Assembly: GCA_963807675.1 (NCBI GenBank)
Contig: CAWECP010000004.1
Coordinates: 61,344 to 125,343 of the forward strand
Direction of reading: 5' to 3'
DNA length: 64,000 nucleotides
From: Bog-473 sp963807675
GTDB lineage: Bacteria > Actinomycetota > Acidimicrobiia > Acidimicrobiales > RAAP-2
The notes under the pieces were generated by a model. The model saw nothing but the letters and a program-made list of their open reading frames with translations, had not been told where the DNA came from and did no database searches. The translations under genes were made by a program, and so were the position numbers. This document shows positions 35,830-45,166 of this stretch, one piece after another (positions within the stretch are counted from its first letter, which is position 1; each line of letters starts with the position of its first letter).

Positions 35830-36737
35830 TCGCCGGCACCAGGGCGCCCGATCGGGCCGCGCCATGGCGCCGCGCGACCGCCACTGTTCGAGGGCCAGGT
35901 GAGTCGGCCCCACGATGCCCTCGGGGTTGAAGATCACCGTGAGGATCACGCCGATGCCGGCGACGACGCCGTACCAGTTGTCGACCCCGCCCTGCCCGAC
36001 GTTCGACGAGATCACCGCGACCAGGAGCCCACCCGACGTGATGATGCCGGCCAGGATCCCGCCGCTCACGGACGTGATGCCCGCCACCACCACGGTCGAG
36101 AACAGGACGAGGCCCAAGAAGGCGTCGAAGTCCTCGAAGGTCACGTTGCCCAGCTGGTAGGCCAGCAGTGATCCGCCGATGCCGGCGATGAAGGCGGCCA
36201 GGGCGAAGCCGATCAGCTTTATCCGCACCACGTTGATGCCGGCCGCCGCCGCCGACCGCTCGTCGGCCCGCACCGCCAGCATGGCGGTCCCGAGGCGGCT
36301 CGTGCGCAGGTAACTGATCCCGAGCGCCACCGCCACCAGTACGACCAGGCACAGGATCCCGAACGCGGGCCGCGGGAAGTCCTTGCCGGCTCCGATCCCG
36401 AGGTTCATGCCGAACAGCCGCGGCGTCGGGATGGCCAGACCGCTGGCACCCCCGTCGAGCGAGTTGTTGTCGAACCAGATCGCCTCGACCCCGGCGGCGA
36501 AGGTCAACGTCACCACGGCCAGCATCAAGCCGCGCACGCGCAACGCAGGGATGCCGATCACCACGCCCATCACGGCGGCCACCAGCGCCGCCAGGATCGG
36601 CGCGATCGGGAACGGGATTCCCCACGAATTGGCGAACGTGCTCAAGATGTAGGCCGACGACGCCGGCGAACGTGAGCTGGGCCAGCGAAATCTGCCCCGT
36701 GTACCCCGTCACCACCACCAGTGACAACGTCACGACA
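35830..36737 (-). CDS. livM: LivM-type permease domain (frameshifted; part of fused transporter)
   Basis: The permease begins in the frame of TLSLVVVTGYTGQISLAQLTFAG, the conserved LivM start, then an extra base near 36660 shifts it to AYILSTFANSWGIPFPIAPI and eight or so membrane helices, with the signature YLRTSRLGTAMLAVRADERSAAAAGIN near the middle. It ends FNPEGIVGPTHLALEQW. No stop codon separates it from the LivG linker in any single-shift reading, and it follows the LivH domain through a third indel near 36738. In-frame stretch as sequenced: 35578-36645. Confidence 0.75.
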
Positions 36738-37808
36738 CGCGGTGATGAAGCTCGTGTACAGCGCCGCCCGGTCGTTCCCGGAGAAGAGGTAGATCGCGGC
36801 GAGCCCGACCGCGAACCCGACTACCGCCGTCGGGATGCGCCAATGCGGCCGCGGCGCCCGTCCCAGCGTGACCTGAAGCAGCGTGCCCCGCCTCGGCATG
36901 GTCTGTCCCCGGACGGCCAGCACGATGAGGACGAGGACGAGAGGAATGAGCTCGCCGGCGCCGGCGGGGAAGTCCGGGTGGACGCCGTTGACATAGACGG
37001 ACAGTGACTCCAGGGCCCCGATGCCCAGCCCGGCCGTGATGGCCCACCCGAGCGAATGGAAGCGGCCCACGACGGCCGCCGCCAGTGCCGGGACGATGAA
37101 CAGGGTGTAGGTCCCCGGCTCCAACGGCACCAGCGGGGCGATCAGCACACCGGCGATGGCGGACACGACGAAGCTGATGATCCAGTTGGTGAGCGCAATG
37201 CGGTCGGGCGACAGGCCGCTCACCAGTGCGCCCACCTCGGTCTCGGCCGAGGCCCGTGTGGCGAGGCCGAAGCGGGTGAAGCGGAAGAGCAGCGTCAAGA
37301 CGACACCGAGGCCGATGATGGTGGCGGCCAGCCAGAGCCGGTCGGTCGGTACGTTGACGCCGAGGATGCTCACGTGGTTCTGCGGGTAGATCGGGTTGAT
37401 GTTGATGACGACGGTGCCCACCTGGTAGCTGACGATGGCGGTCAGCACGCCCATGAGGCCGATGGAGGCGACCGCCTTTGCCACGGCCCGGTGGTTGCGC
37501 AAGGGCCGGAAGACGAGCAGGTATGCCAGCGCGCCCATCACCGCGGAGATGGCCAGGGTGACGAGCAGCGCCGGCCAGAAGGCCCAGCCCGATCCCACGT
37601 TGATGGTCGGTCCCAGGCCCGGGATGGGCACGAGAAGCTGCCCGTTGCGCAGGAGCGAGTACGTGTAGGCGGCGTAGAGCGCCTGGGCACCCGTGGCGAA
37701 GTTGAGCACGCCCGACGAGCGGTAGGTGACGACGAGCGCCATGGCCAGGGCGGCGAAGACGCCGCCGTTGCCGAGCCCGAGCAGCAGGAACTCGACGTAG
37801 ATGCTCAC
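36738..37808 (-). CDS. livH: LivH-type permease domain (N-terminal part of fused transporter)
   Basis: GTG at 37808 begins SIYVEFLLLGLGNGGVFAAL, the standard LivH N terminus. There follow about eight helices and the LivH loop TRFGLATRASAETEVGALVSGLSPDRI. After the normal LivH end (VLIVLAVRGQTMPRRG) the chain continues with PTAVVGFAVGLAAIYLFS, which is the first helix of a LivM domain, so the permeases are fused; one extra base near 36738 breaks the frame before SLVVVTGYTG. The palindrome at 37891-37904 lies upstream. Confidence 0.85.
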
Positions 37809-37890
37809 CGAGTGGGACGCCCCTGCCCTTGCCGACGCATCAGGCTCTGCCGCCTTCGACGCTCGGGCCCCCCCAAGGGAAAAGCACGGA

Positions 37891-37904
37891 TTGAGGATAC
37901 TCAA
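37891..37904. promoter_or_regulatory. Operator candidate upstream of Liv transporter
   Basis: TTGAG-GATA-CTCAA is a perfect 5-bp inverted repeat 83-96 bases before the livH start. The overlapping 13-mer ATACTCAATCACG (37897-37909) matches 12 of 13 bases at the duplicated-GntR/P450 promoter (13433-13445), suggesting a shared regulator. Confidence 0.45.
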
Positions 37905-37943
37905 TCACGCGGCCGGGCGCATGGGCAATCGAGCGCCGTTGGC

Positions 37944-39464
37944 TCAGCCCGCCCCGGCTCCACCCCCGTGGGCGACGGAGAGCTCGTCGCGCAGCACCCG
38001 CCGCAGCAGCTTCCCCGTCGGCGAGTAGGGCAGCTCGTCGCGGAAGTCGACGACGGCGGGCATCTTGGTCGAGCGCAGCCGCCCCCGCACCCAGTCCTGC
38101 AGCTCGCGCCTCGCCGGCCGACTGCCCGGCGTGCAGCACGACGACGGCGGCCACCGCCTCACCCCACTCGGCGTCGGGGATGCCGATGACCGCCGCCTCG
38201 GCCACCGCCGGGTGGGCCATGAGGACGTCTTCGATCTCGCCCGGCGAGATGTTCTCGGCCCCCCGCACGATGACGTCGTCCAGCCGCCCGTCGATGTAGA
38301 GGAACCCGTGCTCGTCGAACCAGCCGGCGTCGCGGGTGCGGAACCACCCCTCGTCGGTGAGCGTCGTGCGGCCGACGTACTCGCCGGCCACCTGCTCGCC
38401 GCGCACCCAGATCTCGCCCTTCTCGCCCGGCGGGAGGGCCGCCTCGTCTTCCCCCCGGACCTCCACCTCGAGGGACGGGAGGGGCCGCCCGACCGACCCC
38501 AGCCGCGCCCGCACGGCGGGGTCGTCGCTGGCGAAGGCCTCCCGGTGGTCGTCCGGGGTCAGCATGGCGATGGTCGAGCTGGTCTCGGTCAGCCCGTAGG
38601 CGTTGACCAGGTCGACGTGGGGCATGTCGCGCAGGGTGCGCTCGACCAGCTCGAGCGGCATGCGCCCCCCGCCGTAGGACAGGTGGCGCAGCGCCGGCCG
38701 GCTCCACCCCGGTGTCCTCGATGGCCTGCAGAATGCGGCCCAACATGGTCGGCACCACCATGGCGTGGGTGATCTTCTCGTCGGCCGCCGTGCGCACCCA
38801 GTCCGCCGCGTCGAAGGCCGGCAGGTACATGATGCGGCGCCCGGCGTAGAGCGAGCTCAGCACCGCCGCGATGCCCGCGATGTGGTACGGCGGCACGCAG
38901 ATCAGCTGGGCCTCGGTCGGCTCGCATCCCATGAACTCGACGCTCGAGATGATGTAGGAGACCAGGTGCCGATGACGCAGCACCGCCGCCTTGGGCTCCG
39001 ACGTCGTGCCGCTGGTGAACAGCAGGACGCCGATCTCCTCGGGATCGACGAACGGGTGCTCGCCACGTCGACCGGCTCGGCGATGGCCGCCGCGAACTCG
39101 TCCTTGGTGATGACGTGCTCGGCGCCGCAGGCCCGCAGGCGCTCGACCTCGTCGTCGTCGGCGATCATGCAGTCCGCCCGCCACGCGCGCCGAGGATGCC
39201 CTTCAACTGCTCGTCGGGAGCCCGGTAGTTGATCGGCGCGAACGGCATGCCCGCCAGCGCCGCGCCGAACAGCGCGACGGGCAGCACGTCGGAGTTCAGC
39301 CCGAAGTAGCCGACGACGTCGGCCCCGCTCTTCTCGAAGAAGACGGCCGCCCGCCTGGCCCGCTCGAGGAGCTCCGCCGCGCTGAGCCCGCCGTCGTGGG
39401 GGCCGACGACGATGCGCTCGGGATCGCCCTCGGCCGCCATCTCGAGCAGCATGGCGATGTTCAC
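37944..39464 (-). CDS. Acyl-CoA synthetase/AMP-ligase (four or more frameshifts)
   Basis: Pieces in several frames join into one adenylate-forming enzyme of about 505 residues: start GTG 39464 (NIAMLLEMAAEGDPERIV), P-loop LLFTSGTTSEPKAAVLRH, SYGGGRMPLELVERTLRD, NAYGLTETSS, WFRTRDAGWFDEHGFLYIDGR, and PYSPTGKLLRRVLRDEL with the catalytic Lys, ending TGA 37944. Frame changes lie near 39180, 39062, 38700 and 38114. No residues are missing and no stops interrupt the pieces, so error in the sequence is the simplest reading. Activates an organic acid; probably co-transcribed with the small protein at 39496. Confidence 0.75.
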
Positions 39465-39495
39465 CAGGGCTCTCCCACTCTGACGACGTGGGCGG

Positions 39496-39803
39496 TCAGT
39501 CCGAGGCGGGGAGCGGCTTGGCGCCCTTGACGGCCAGGATCGTCTCGCCCACCGAGATCGAGCCCTCGCCGGCCTTGGTGCACAGGACCTCGAGGCCCGA
39601 GCTCGTCGTCGGCGTAGCGCTTGCCCAGCTGCGTGCCCTGGTCGAAGCCGGGCTCGATGCTCTGCGGCGCCGACCTCGGCGTCGATGGCCAGGAAGGCGT
39701 GGCCCCCGCAGCGCAGGTCGACGGGTTCGGCCGGCGCCTTCACCACCACGACCTCGCAGGCGTCGGTCGCGCTGCGCAGCCTCGTCCCTGCCTTCAGTTG
39801 CAT
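39496..39803 (-). CDS. Small conserved hypothetical protein upstream of acyl-CoA synthetase (frameshifts)
   Basis: About 102 residues after joining: MQLKAGTRLRSATDACEVVV, then DLRCGGHAFL, SIEPGFDQGTQLGKRYADDE, and LEVLCTKAGEGSISVGE ending in AVKGAKPLPASD. Frame breaks lie near 39665 and 39603. The pattern of two Cys-bearing strands (RCGG and LCTK) suggests a small beta-barrel, possibly metal- or acyl-binding. I recall similar small proteins next to acyl-CoA synthetases in mycobacteria, but no function is known. ATG at 39803; the ligase start follows 31 bases after its stop. Confidence 0.55.
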
Positions 39804-40026
39804 GGCCACCGCAGTCCAGCCTCGCTCTCGTCGTCTCCCCCACCAGCCGGTCAAGGGGAATGCAGGATCCTATTCGTTCGTGCCCCGCCCCCCGCCGCGA
39901 GGTGGGAAGCACCATTTCTACCGCCGCACCAGGGCCGACCGCATCCTGGCGAGCGGGCCACGGGCATTTTCCGTGAGAAACTGCCCGACGGAGGATCGTG
40001 TAGACGAGGGTTGTCGGAGGGAGAGC

Positions 40027-40653
40027 ATGGACGAGGTCGCGGGGAAGCCACCGGTCCCCGGCCAGGAGGAGGGGTGGTTTCCCGACCCCGAGCAGGGGGG
40101 CCAGGAGCGTTACTGGGACGGCGAGGCTGGACCGACGGGTGCGCCCGGACGGGTCCGGGGACACCGGGCTGGCCCACCTGCCCGAGCACGTGCCCGAGCT
40201 CCAGCGGGCCCTGGCAGCGGCCACAGCCGACATCGACGCGGTCGAGGATCGGCTCTCGACGCTGTTCGACCGCTCCGGGGGTGCCTCGGGCCAGGCGCCC
40301 CGGCCCCGCCCGGCGCGGGCCCCCGCCTGGCCCCGGCCCAAGCACTCGAACGTGACGATGACGATGACGACGGCGCGGACGATGACGACGCTGTGGACGA
40401 TGACGACCTGCTGCTCGAGGACTTCGAGGAGGAGCCGGAGGTCTTCGAGGACGAGGAGGACGAACTCGACGCCGGAGAGGACGACGACGCAGACGAAGAG
40501 GATGGCGAGTTCGCCGACCTGGATGCTGCGCTGGCGTCCGAGTCACCTGAAGAGCTCAAGTGTCGCGGCGCCAGGAGGGGTACATCGAACGGGATGCCGT
40601 CACAGGAGGGCCCGACCGATGCCGGCGGGTCAGGCTCGGCCCGGCGTGACTAG
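40027..40653 (+). CDS. DUF2510 protein with a very acidic C-terminal half (frameshifts)
   Basis: ATG at 40027 follows GGAGGGAG. Residues 1-40 contain the DUF2510 motif (GWFPDPEQGGQERYWDGE, then WTD in another frame). The middle (LAHLPEHVPELQRALAAAT, then DIDAVEDRLSTLFDR) is helical; a Pro/Arg-rich linker follows, and then about 75 residues that are mostly Asp and Glu. Frame changes occur near 40130 and 40345. There is no membrane segment. DUF2510 is a short domain of unknown role found in many actinobacterial proteins. The end overlaps the LLM gene on the other strand. Confidence 0.55.
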   Translation: MDEVAGKPPVPGQEEGWFPDPEQGGQERYWDGEAGPTGAPGRVRGHRAGPPARARARAPAGPGSGHSRHRRGRGSALDAVRPLRGCLGPGAPAPPGAGPRLAPAQALERDDDDDDGADDDDAVDDDDLLLEDFEEEPEVFEDEEDELDAGEDDDADEEDGEFADLDAALASESPEELKCRGARRGTSNGMPSQEGPTDAGGSGSARRD

Positions 40654-41705
40654 GAGTCGGCGGACACCGCGCTGACACCTGCCGGGCCAGGTCACCCCAG
40701 CGCTCGAAGGCGTCGGGGTCGCGCACGACGTCGGACGCCGGTGAAGTAGCTGACGACCCGGGTGGCGACGCCGCCGTACTTGGCCACGATCGTGTCGGCG
40801 ATGTCGTCCCAGGTCCCCACGGTGGTGAACTGCTCGAGCAGGTCGTCGTCGATGACGGCCGCCATGCCCGGGATGTCGCCCGCCCGCTGGCGCTCGCGGA
40901 TGCGCTCGGTCGTGCCCTCCCGGTCGAGCTGCTCGAAGATGAACCCGTAGTTCGGGCGTCGACCCGTAGAAGGACGACCTGCACCCGGGCCCTCTCGCGC
41001 CAGCGCGTGCTGCTCCTCCTCGGTGTCGCCCACGCACGAGGAAGGCCGGCACGATCACCTCGAGGTCGTCGACGCGTGCGCCCCGAGCGGGCCGCGCCGG
41101 CCGCCAGCTCGGGCAGCACCGTCTCGCGCAGGTAGGTCGGGGTGTTCAGCGGGTGGACGTGCACGCCGTCGGCCACCTCGCCGGCCATGCGCAGCATCCA
41201 GGGGTTGACCGCGGCGACGTCGATCGGCGGGTCGGCGCAGTCGATGGGGCCGGGCGCCCACATGGGCGGGCAGCAGCGACAGGGCGTAGAACTCGCCCTC
41301 CACCGCCAGCGGCGCGCCGGTGCGGAAGGACTCGAAGATCTGCTTCACGGCGAGGACGTACTCGCGCAGCCGGGGCCCGGGCGGGTCGAACTCCGCGCCG
41401 TAGCGGCGCTCGATGTGCGCCCGCACCTGGGCGCCGAGCCCGAGGCGGAAGCGGCCGCCGCTGGCCTCGGCCAGCTCCCACGCCGTCGACGCCGTGACCA
41501 TGGGGCTGCGCGGGAAGGCCACGGCGATGCCGGTCAGGATGTCGATGTCGGCGGCCACCGCCAGCGCGCCGCAGGTGAGGTACGCCGTGCGCCCGGCCTC
41601 GGTGACCACCAGGCCCGACAGCCCGGCGTCGGCGGCCCGGCGCCCGAGCTCGCCGGCCTGGCGCAGCGGCTGCGCCGGCAGCATGGCGTCGAACTTCAGC
41701 GCCAC
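40650..41705 (-). CDS. F420-dependent LLM oxidoreductase (TIGR03617-like, several frameshifts)
   Basis: The first 145 residues are intact (GTG at 41705; LVVTEAGRTAYLTCGALA, AFPRSPMVTASTAWELAEAS, RFRLGLGAQVRAHIERRYG). The rest is in alternating frames: NPWMLRMAGEVADGVHVHPL, then TTERIRERQRAGDIPGMAAV, then WDDIADTIVAKYGGVATRVV, ending AVSADS at TAG 40652-40650. At least four single-base changes lie between 41270 and 40670. Similar in type to the enzyme at 20038. Either a recent pseudogene or poorly resolved sequence; the latter fits the neighbouring genes. Confidence 0.7.
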
Positions 41706-42548
41706 GGATCGCGCCCGTCATGCCGCATGCGGCGCGCGTCGGCACGCCCGTCGCGCCGCGCCGGCACCCAGTCGTTGACGGTGGGGAAGTACTCCTCGGT
41801 GTGGTCGACCGTGCCGGCCGCGGCGTAGTGGTACACCATGGCGGCGCGGATGCCGTCGGACTCGTTGTCGGTCGAGCGGTGCATGAGGTGGCTGTCGAAG
41901 ACCAGCAGGTCGCCCGGGTCCATGAGCACGGGCTCGGAGGCGGCCATGTCGTGGTCGACGATCTCGAAGTAGCCGTAGTTGGCGCCCGGCCGGCGGTCCG
42001 GCACGTGCGTGTGCACCGGCTCGGTCTGCGACCCGGGCAGCACGTGCAGGCAGCCGTTGACCAGGGTGGCCTCGGTCACGGCGAGCCAGACGCCGACCAC
42101 GGGCCGGGCCGGCTCGAAGGGGAAGTAGAAGGAGTCCTGGTGCCAGGGCTGGCCCCAGGCGCCGGCGCGTCTTGAAGATGAACTGCGACAGGAAGACGTC
42201 GATGTCGGGCGCGATCAGCTCGGCCACCGCGGTCGACCACGGCGGCCGAGTGCGCGAACGTCGGCGAAGACCGGGTCGCGGTGCAGCTTGAAGACCTTGG
42301 ACACGCCGTCCTCGGGGTGGGCCACGGCCATGGCCGGCCTTGTTGCTCTCCGGCACCACCTTGACGCCGAGCGCCGGCGGCCAGGTCGGGCTCGCGCACG
42401 ATCTGCGGTCACCCGCGCCAGCATGGCCGCGCAGGTCTCCGGCGGCGGCGAAGCCGGCGATGCGGAAGAAGCCCCGGTCGGCCCACGAGCCGCTGCTCGG
42501 CGTGAGCGGCGGTCGCGGCCGGTGCAGCCACGTCCGGTTCGTGCTCAT
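41696..42548 (-). CDS. Phytanoyl-CoA dioxygenase-family protein 1 (frameshifts)
   Basis: About 283 residues after correction. The Fe(II) site is visible as WHQDSFYF (His-x-Asp), with the distal His in HLMHRST and the 2-oxoglutarate Arg in SDGIRAAMVYHY. The early part is scattered over frames (LGVKVVPESNKA, AMAVAHPEDGVSKVFKLH). Breaks near 42176, 42325, 42366 and 42418-42440 are single extra bases, several beside GCCGGC. ATG at 42548 overlaps the stop of the next dioxygenase as ATGA. These enzymes hydroxylate acyl-CoA or other small molecules. Confidence 0.72.
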
Positions 42549-43384
42549 CCGATCGGCTCGGCCGGCGGGTCGGGCAGGTCGCCGGCGCGGGCGGGGCCAG
42601 GCGATCGGGCGTGACGTCACTGGCGATGACCGCGCCCATGGCGATGCCGGCCCGCTCGACCGAGGGGTGCGGGAAGCGGCCCTCGCCCCGGGTGGACCCG
42701 TCGGCGAAGTAGATGGCGGTGTGCACCCGACGGACCGTACCGGTCGTGTTGGGCTGGCCAAGTGGAAGGTGAGGCCGTGGTGGAAGGCGACCGACCCGGG
42801 CGGGACCTCGACGAACACCGGCTCCGATCCCCTCGAGCTCGCGCCGGGCCAGCGGGTCGTCGCCGCCGGCGCCGGTGAAGATGTCGACGAACTCGCGCAG
42901 GCCGAGCCGGTGGCTGCCCGGGAGGTAGCCCATGGCGCCGCTCTCCAGCGTCGAGCCGTCGAAGGGGATCCAGGCGGTGATCGGTGTCGGTCTCGACGAT
43001 GGGCCAGTACGGGCTGGTCCTGGTGCGGGTCGGTCTCCCGCCCGCCCGCCTCCTTGTAGAGCGCCTGGTCGTGCCAGAGGCGGACGGCGTCGACGCCGAG
43101 CAGGCGGGCGGCCGTCTCGCCGACGAGCGGGGTGGAAGGTGAGCGGGCGGACGTCGGGGCAGTCCTCCCAGAGGTTCTGGCACTGGATGAAGCTCTGCTC
43201 GTAGCGCGACTTCTCGGCCAGCGTGCGGGTGTCGTGGCGGCTGCGCCGGGCCACCGCCTCGTCGACGGCGGCGCCGTAGCGGTCGAGCTCGTCGGGCGTC
43301 AGCAGGTCGGGCACCACGACGAAGCCGTCGCGGCGGAAGTCGTCGACGAGCTGCGGGGTCGAGCGCGCCGAGCGTCGTCGTCAC
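42545..43384 (-). CDS. Phytanoyl-CoA dioxygenase-family protein 2 (frameshifts)
   Basis: About 279 residues: GTG at 43384 (TTTLGALDP), VPDLLTPDELDRYGAAVDEA, SFIQCQNLWEDCPDVRPL, the Fe site DPHQDQPYWPI, ITAWIPFDGSTLESGAMGY, HHGLTFHLA with the distal His, and RRVHTAIYFADGS with the co-substrate Arg. The tail reads LPDPPAEPIG and ends with TGA overlapping the ATG of dioxygenase 1. Several compensating single-base breaks are present. The tandem pair may form a heteromer or act in sequence. Confidence 0.72.
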
Positions 43385-44210
43385 GCGCCCGTCGCGGACC
43401 TCGCGGACGTCGCGCACCTCGCGGATGTAGCCCGACGAGCTCGTGCACGCTGGGCGACTCGAGCCAGGGGGTGAGGTCGACGTCGTACATCGTCGTGGGC
43501 TCGGGGCCCTGGTCGAGGTGGTGGGGCTCGGAGGCCATGAACCGGCCGTCGAGCAGGCGCACCTCGGTCAGCAGCTCGGCGTAGGGGAGCGTGGTGGCGG
43601 CGGGCGAGCCGAACCCGAAGACGCGCTCGGAGCCCATGACCGCGTTGGCGGCGGCCCGGCCGGTGAGGAACGGCCGGTAGTCGTTGCGCTCGAGCTCGCC
43701 GGTGTAGGCGTCGAGGATGTGCAGGGCCCGGTCGAGGACCTTGCTGGTCGAAGGCGTAGAAGACGTTGGGCGCGGGGAGGTCGCCCCACACGCCCCACAT
43801 CCACCAGCGCATGGTCGGTGGCAGGGCGGCCATGGCATGTTGGACGCCCCGGCCGACCGCCTCGTGGCCGTGGTGCACGTCGTGCGGCGAGGGCGACGAC
43901 GACGATGGAGGCGCTCGTGCTCCTCGACGATGGCCGGGCAGCTCGGTGGCGACGCCGTCGGGTGGCCAGGTCCAGGTCGCCGTCGAGGTCGAGGTTCAGG
44001 GGCGGGTCGAGGAAGACGGGGACGAAGCCGGCCCGGGCCGACGCCTCCTCGGCCTCGGCGCGCCGGCGGTCCCGCTGCCCCTCGAAGCCCGAGGCTGGCG
44101 ATGACGCTGACCACGGTCCAGCCCCGGTCGCGCAGGTGGAGCAGGGCGCCGGGGCAGCCGACGGCCTCGTCGTCGGGGTGCGGGGCGACGTGGAGGACCG
44201 TGGGGGCCAC
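43381..44210 (-). CDS. PIG-L/LmbE-type deacetylase (frameshifts)
   Basis: About 275 residues. The zinc site is APHPDDEAVG near residue 10 and HHGHEAVGRG in the middle, the two hallmarks of PIG-L N-deacetylases (MshB-like). Other segments: LLHLRDRGWTVVSVIASLG, then LHILDAYTGELERNDYRPFL, then YAELLTEVRLLDGRFMASE. The start is probably GTG at 44210. The C terminus contains RDVREV repeats from a 9-bp periodic tract (about 43385-43430), and the stop overlaps the next GTG as GTGA. Substrate may be a sugar amide or mycothiol-like conjugate. Confidence 0.72.
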
Positions 44211-44309
44211 GAGGGCGCAGGTTACGCCGCTGATCGCGGGCGAATTCCCCCGGGGCCCCGGCGTTCGGGTCGGCAGCGGCGGGCGCTCCTCAGAGCACTC
44301 TTTACAGAT

Positions 44310-44325
44310 TACTCTGAACAGAGTA
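44310..44325. promoter_or_regulatory. PadR operator overlapping its own start region
   Basis: TACTCTG-AA-CAGAGTA is a perfect 7-bp inverted repeat ending two bases before the padR ATG (44328). Further CTCAGAG and ACTCT half-sites lie at 44290-44303. This is the expected layout of an autoregulatory PadR site, and would also cover the PIG-L promoter. Confidence 0.65.
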
Positions 44326-44327
44326 TT

Positions 44328-44990
44328 ATGACCGGCGTGCCGAGATGGTCCCGTTCGAACCCCCTGGCCCTGGCGGTGCTGGTCTGCCTGTACGAGAAGC
44401 CCATGCACCCCTACGAGGTGGCGCAGACGCTGCGCAGCCGGGCCAAGGAGGAGAGCGTGCGCCTCAACTACGGGTCGCTCTACGCCGTGGTGGAGTCGCT
44501 CGAGAAGAAGGGCTTCATCAAGGCGACCGGCACGGTGCGGGAGGGCAAGCGGCCCGAGCGGACCGTCTACGAGATCACCGACGACGGCGCGGTCGAGATG
44601 ACCGACTGGATGACCGAGCTCATCGGCACGCCGACCAAGGAGTATCCGGCGTTCATGGCCGGCCTGTCGTTCATTCCGGCGCTCGATCCCGGACGAGGCG
44701 CTGGCGGCGCTGCGGCGCCGGGCCGAGGCGCTGAGCGTCAAGCTGGTGGGCATGCGCGGTGCCATGAAGGCGGCGCGGGAGGCCGGCCTGCCGCGGCTGT
44801 TCGAGCTCGAGGCCGAGTACGAGGAGAGCCAGCTGGTGGCCGAGCTGAGGTTCGTCAACGGCCCTGGTGGACGAGATGGCCGCCGGCACGCTCGAGGGAC
44901 TCGACATGTGGCGCTTCTTCCACACCGAAGGGTTCGACCCCGAGGAGGTGAACTTCACCTTCGACATCGCCCAAGGAATGACCCGGGGCC
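44328..44990 (+). CDS. PadR-family transcriptional regulator (frameshifts, 3' end approximate)
   Basis: The N-terminal winged helix is intact: NPLALAVLVCLYEKPMHPYE, YGSLYAVVESLEKKGFI and RTVYEITDDGAVEMTDWM. One extra base near 44690 and another near 44860 shift the frame, giving EALAALRRRAEALSVKLVG and ALVDEMAAGTLEGLDMWRFF. The last reading is open into the ABC gene; a TGA one base out of phase at 44988 is the likely true end, at about 220 residues. ATG at 44328 sits directly behind the palindrome. It likely controls the ABC exporter that follows, as PadR proteins often do. Confidence 0.75.
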
Positions 44991-45166
44991 GCGTGTTGCA
45001 CCACGCGGCCCCGAGCCCACACGACCACGAGCCCGATCCCGAGGAGACCTGCGCCCGAGGCAGCACTCGAAGCGTAGGCGACCTCCGTCGGAGCGGGCTC
45101 TGCACAGCGCACGGCGCGCTGCATGCTGCACCGACCGCAGACACAACGACGAAAGGAGGGGCGCGC

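Noticed and set aside
40350..40560. Runs of GAY/GAR codons looking like a microsatellite or CRISPR-like repeat
   Set aside because: No fixed unit or spacers; explained by the acidic protein tail.
43385..43430. 9-bp periodic tract of GTCGCGGAC-like units
   Set aside because: Too short and diverged for a functional repeat; explained by RDVREV codons at the end of the PIG-L gene.
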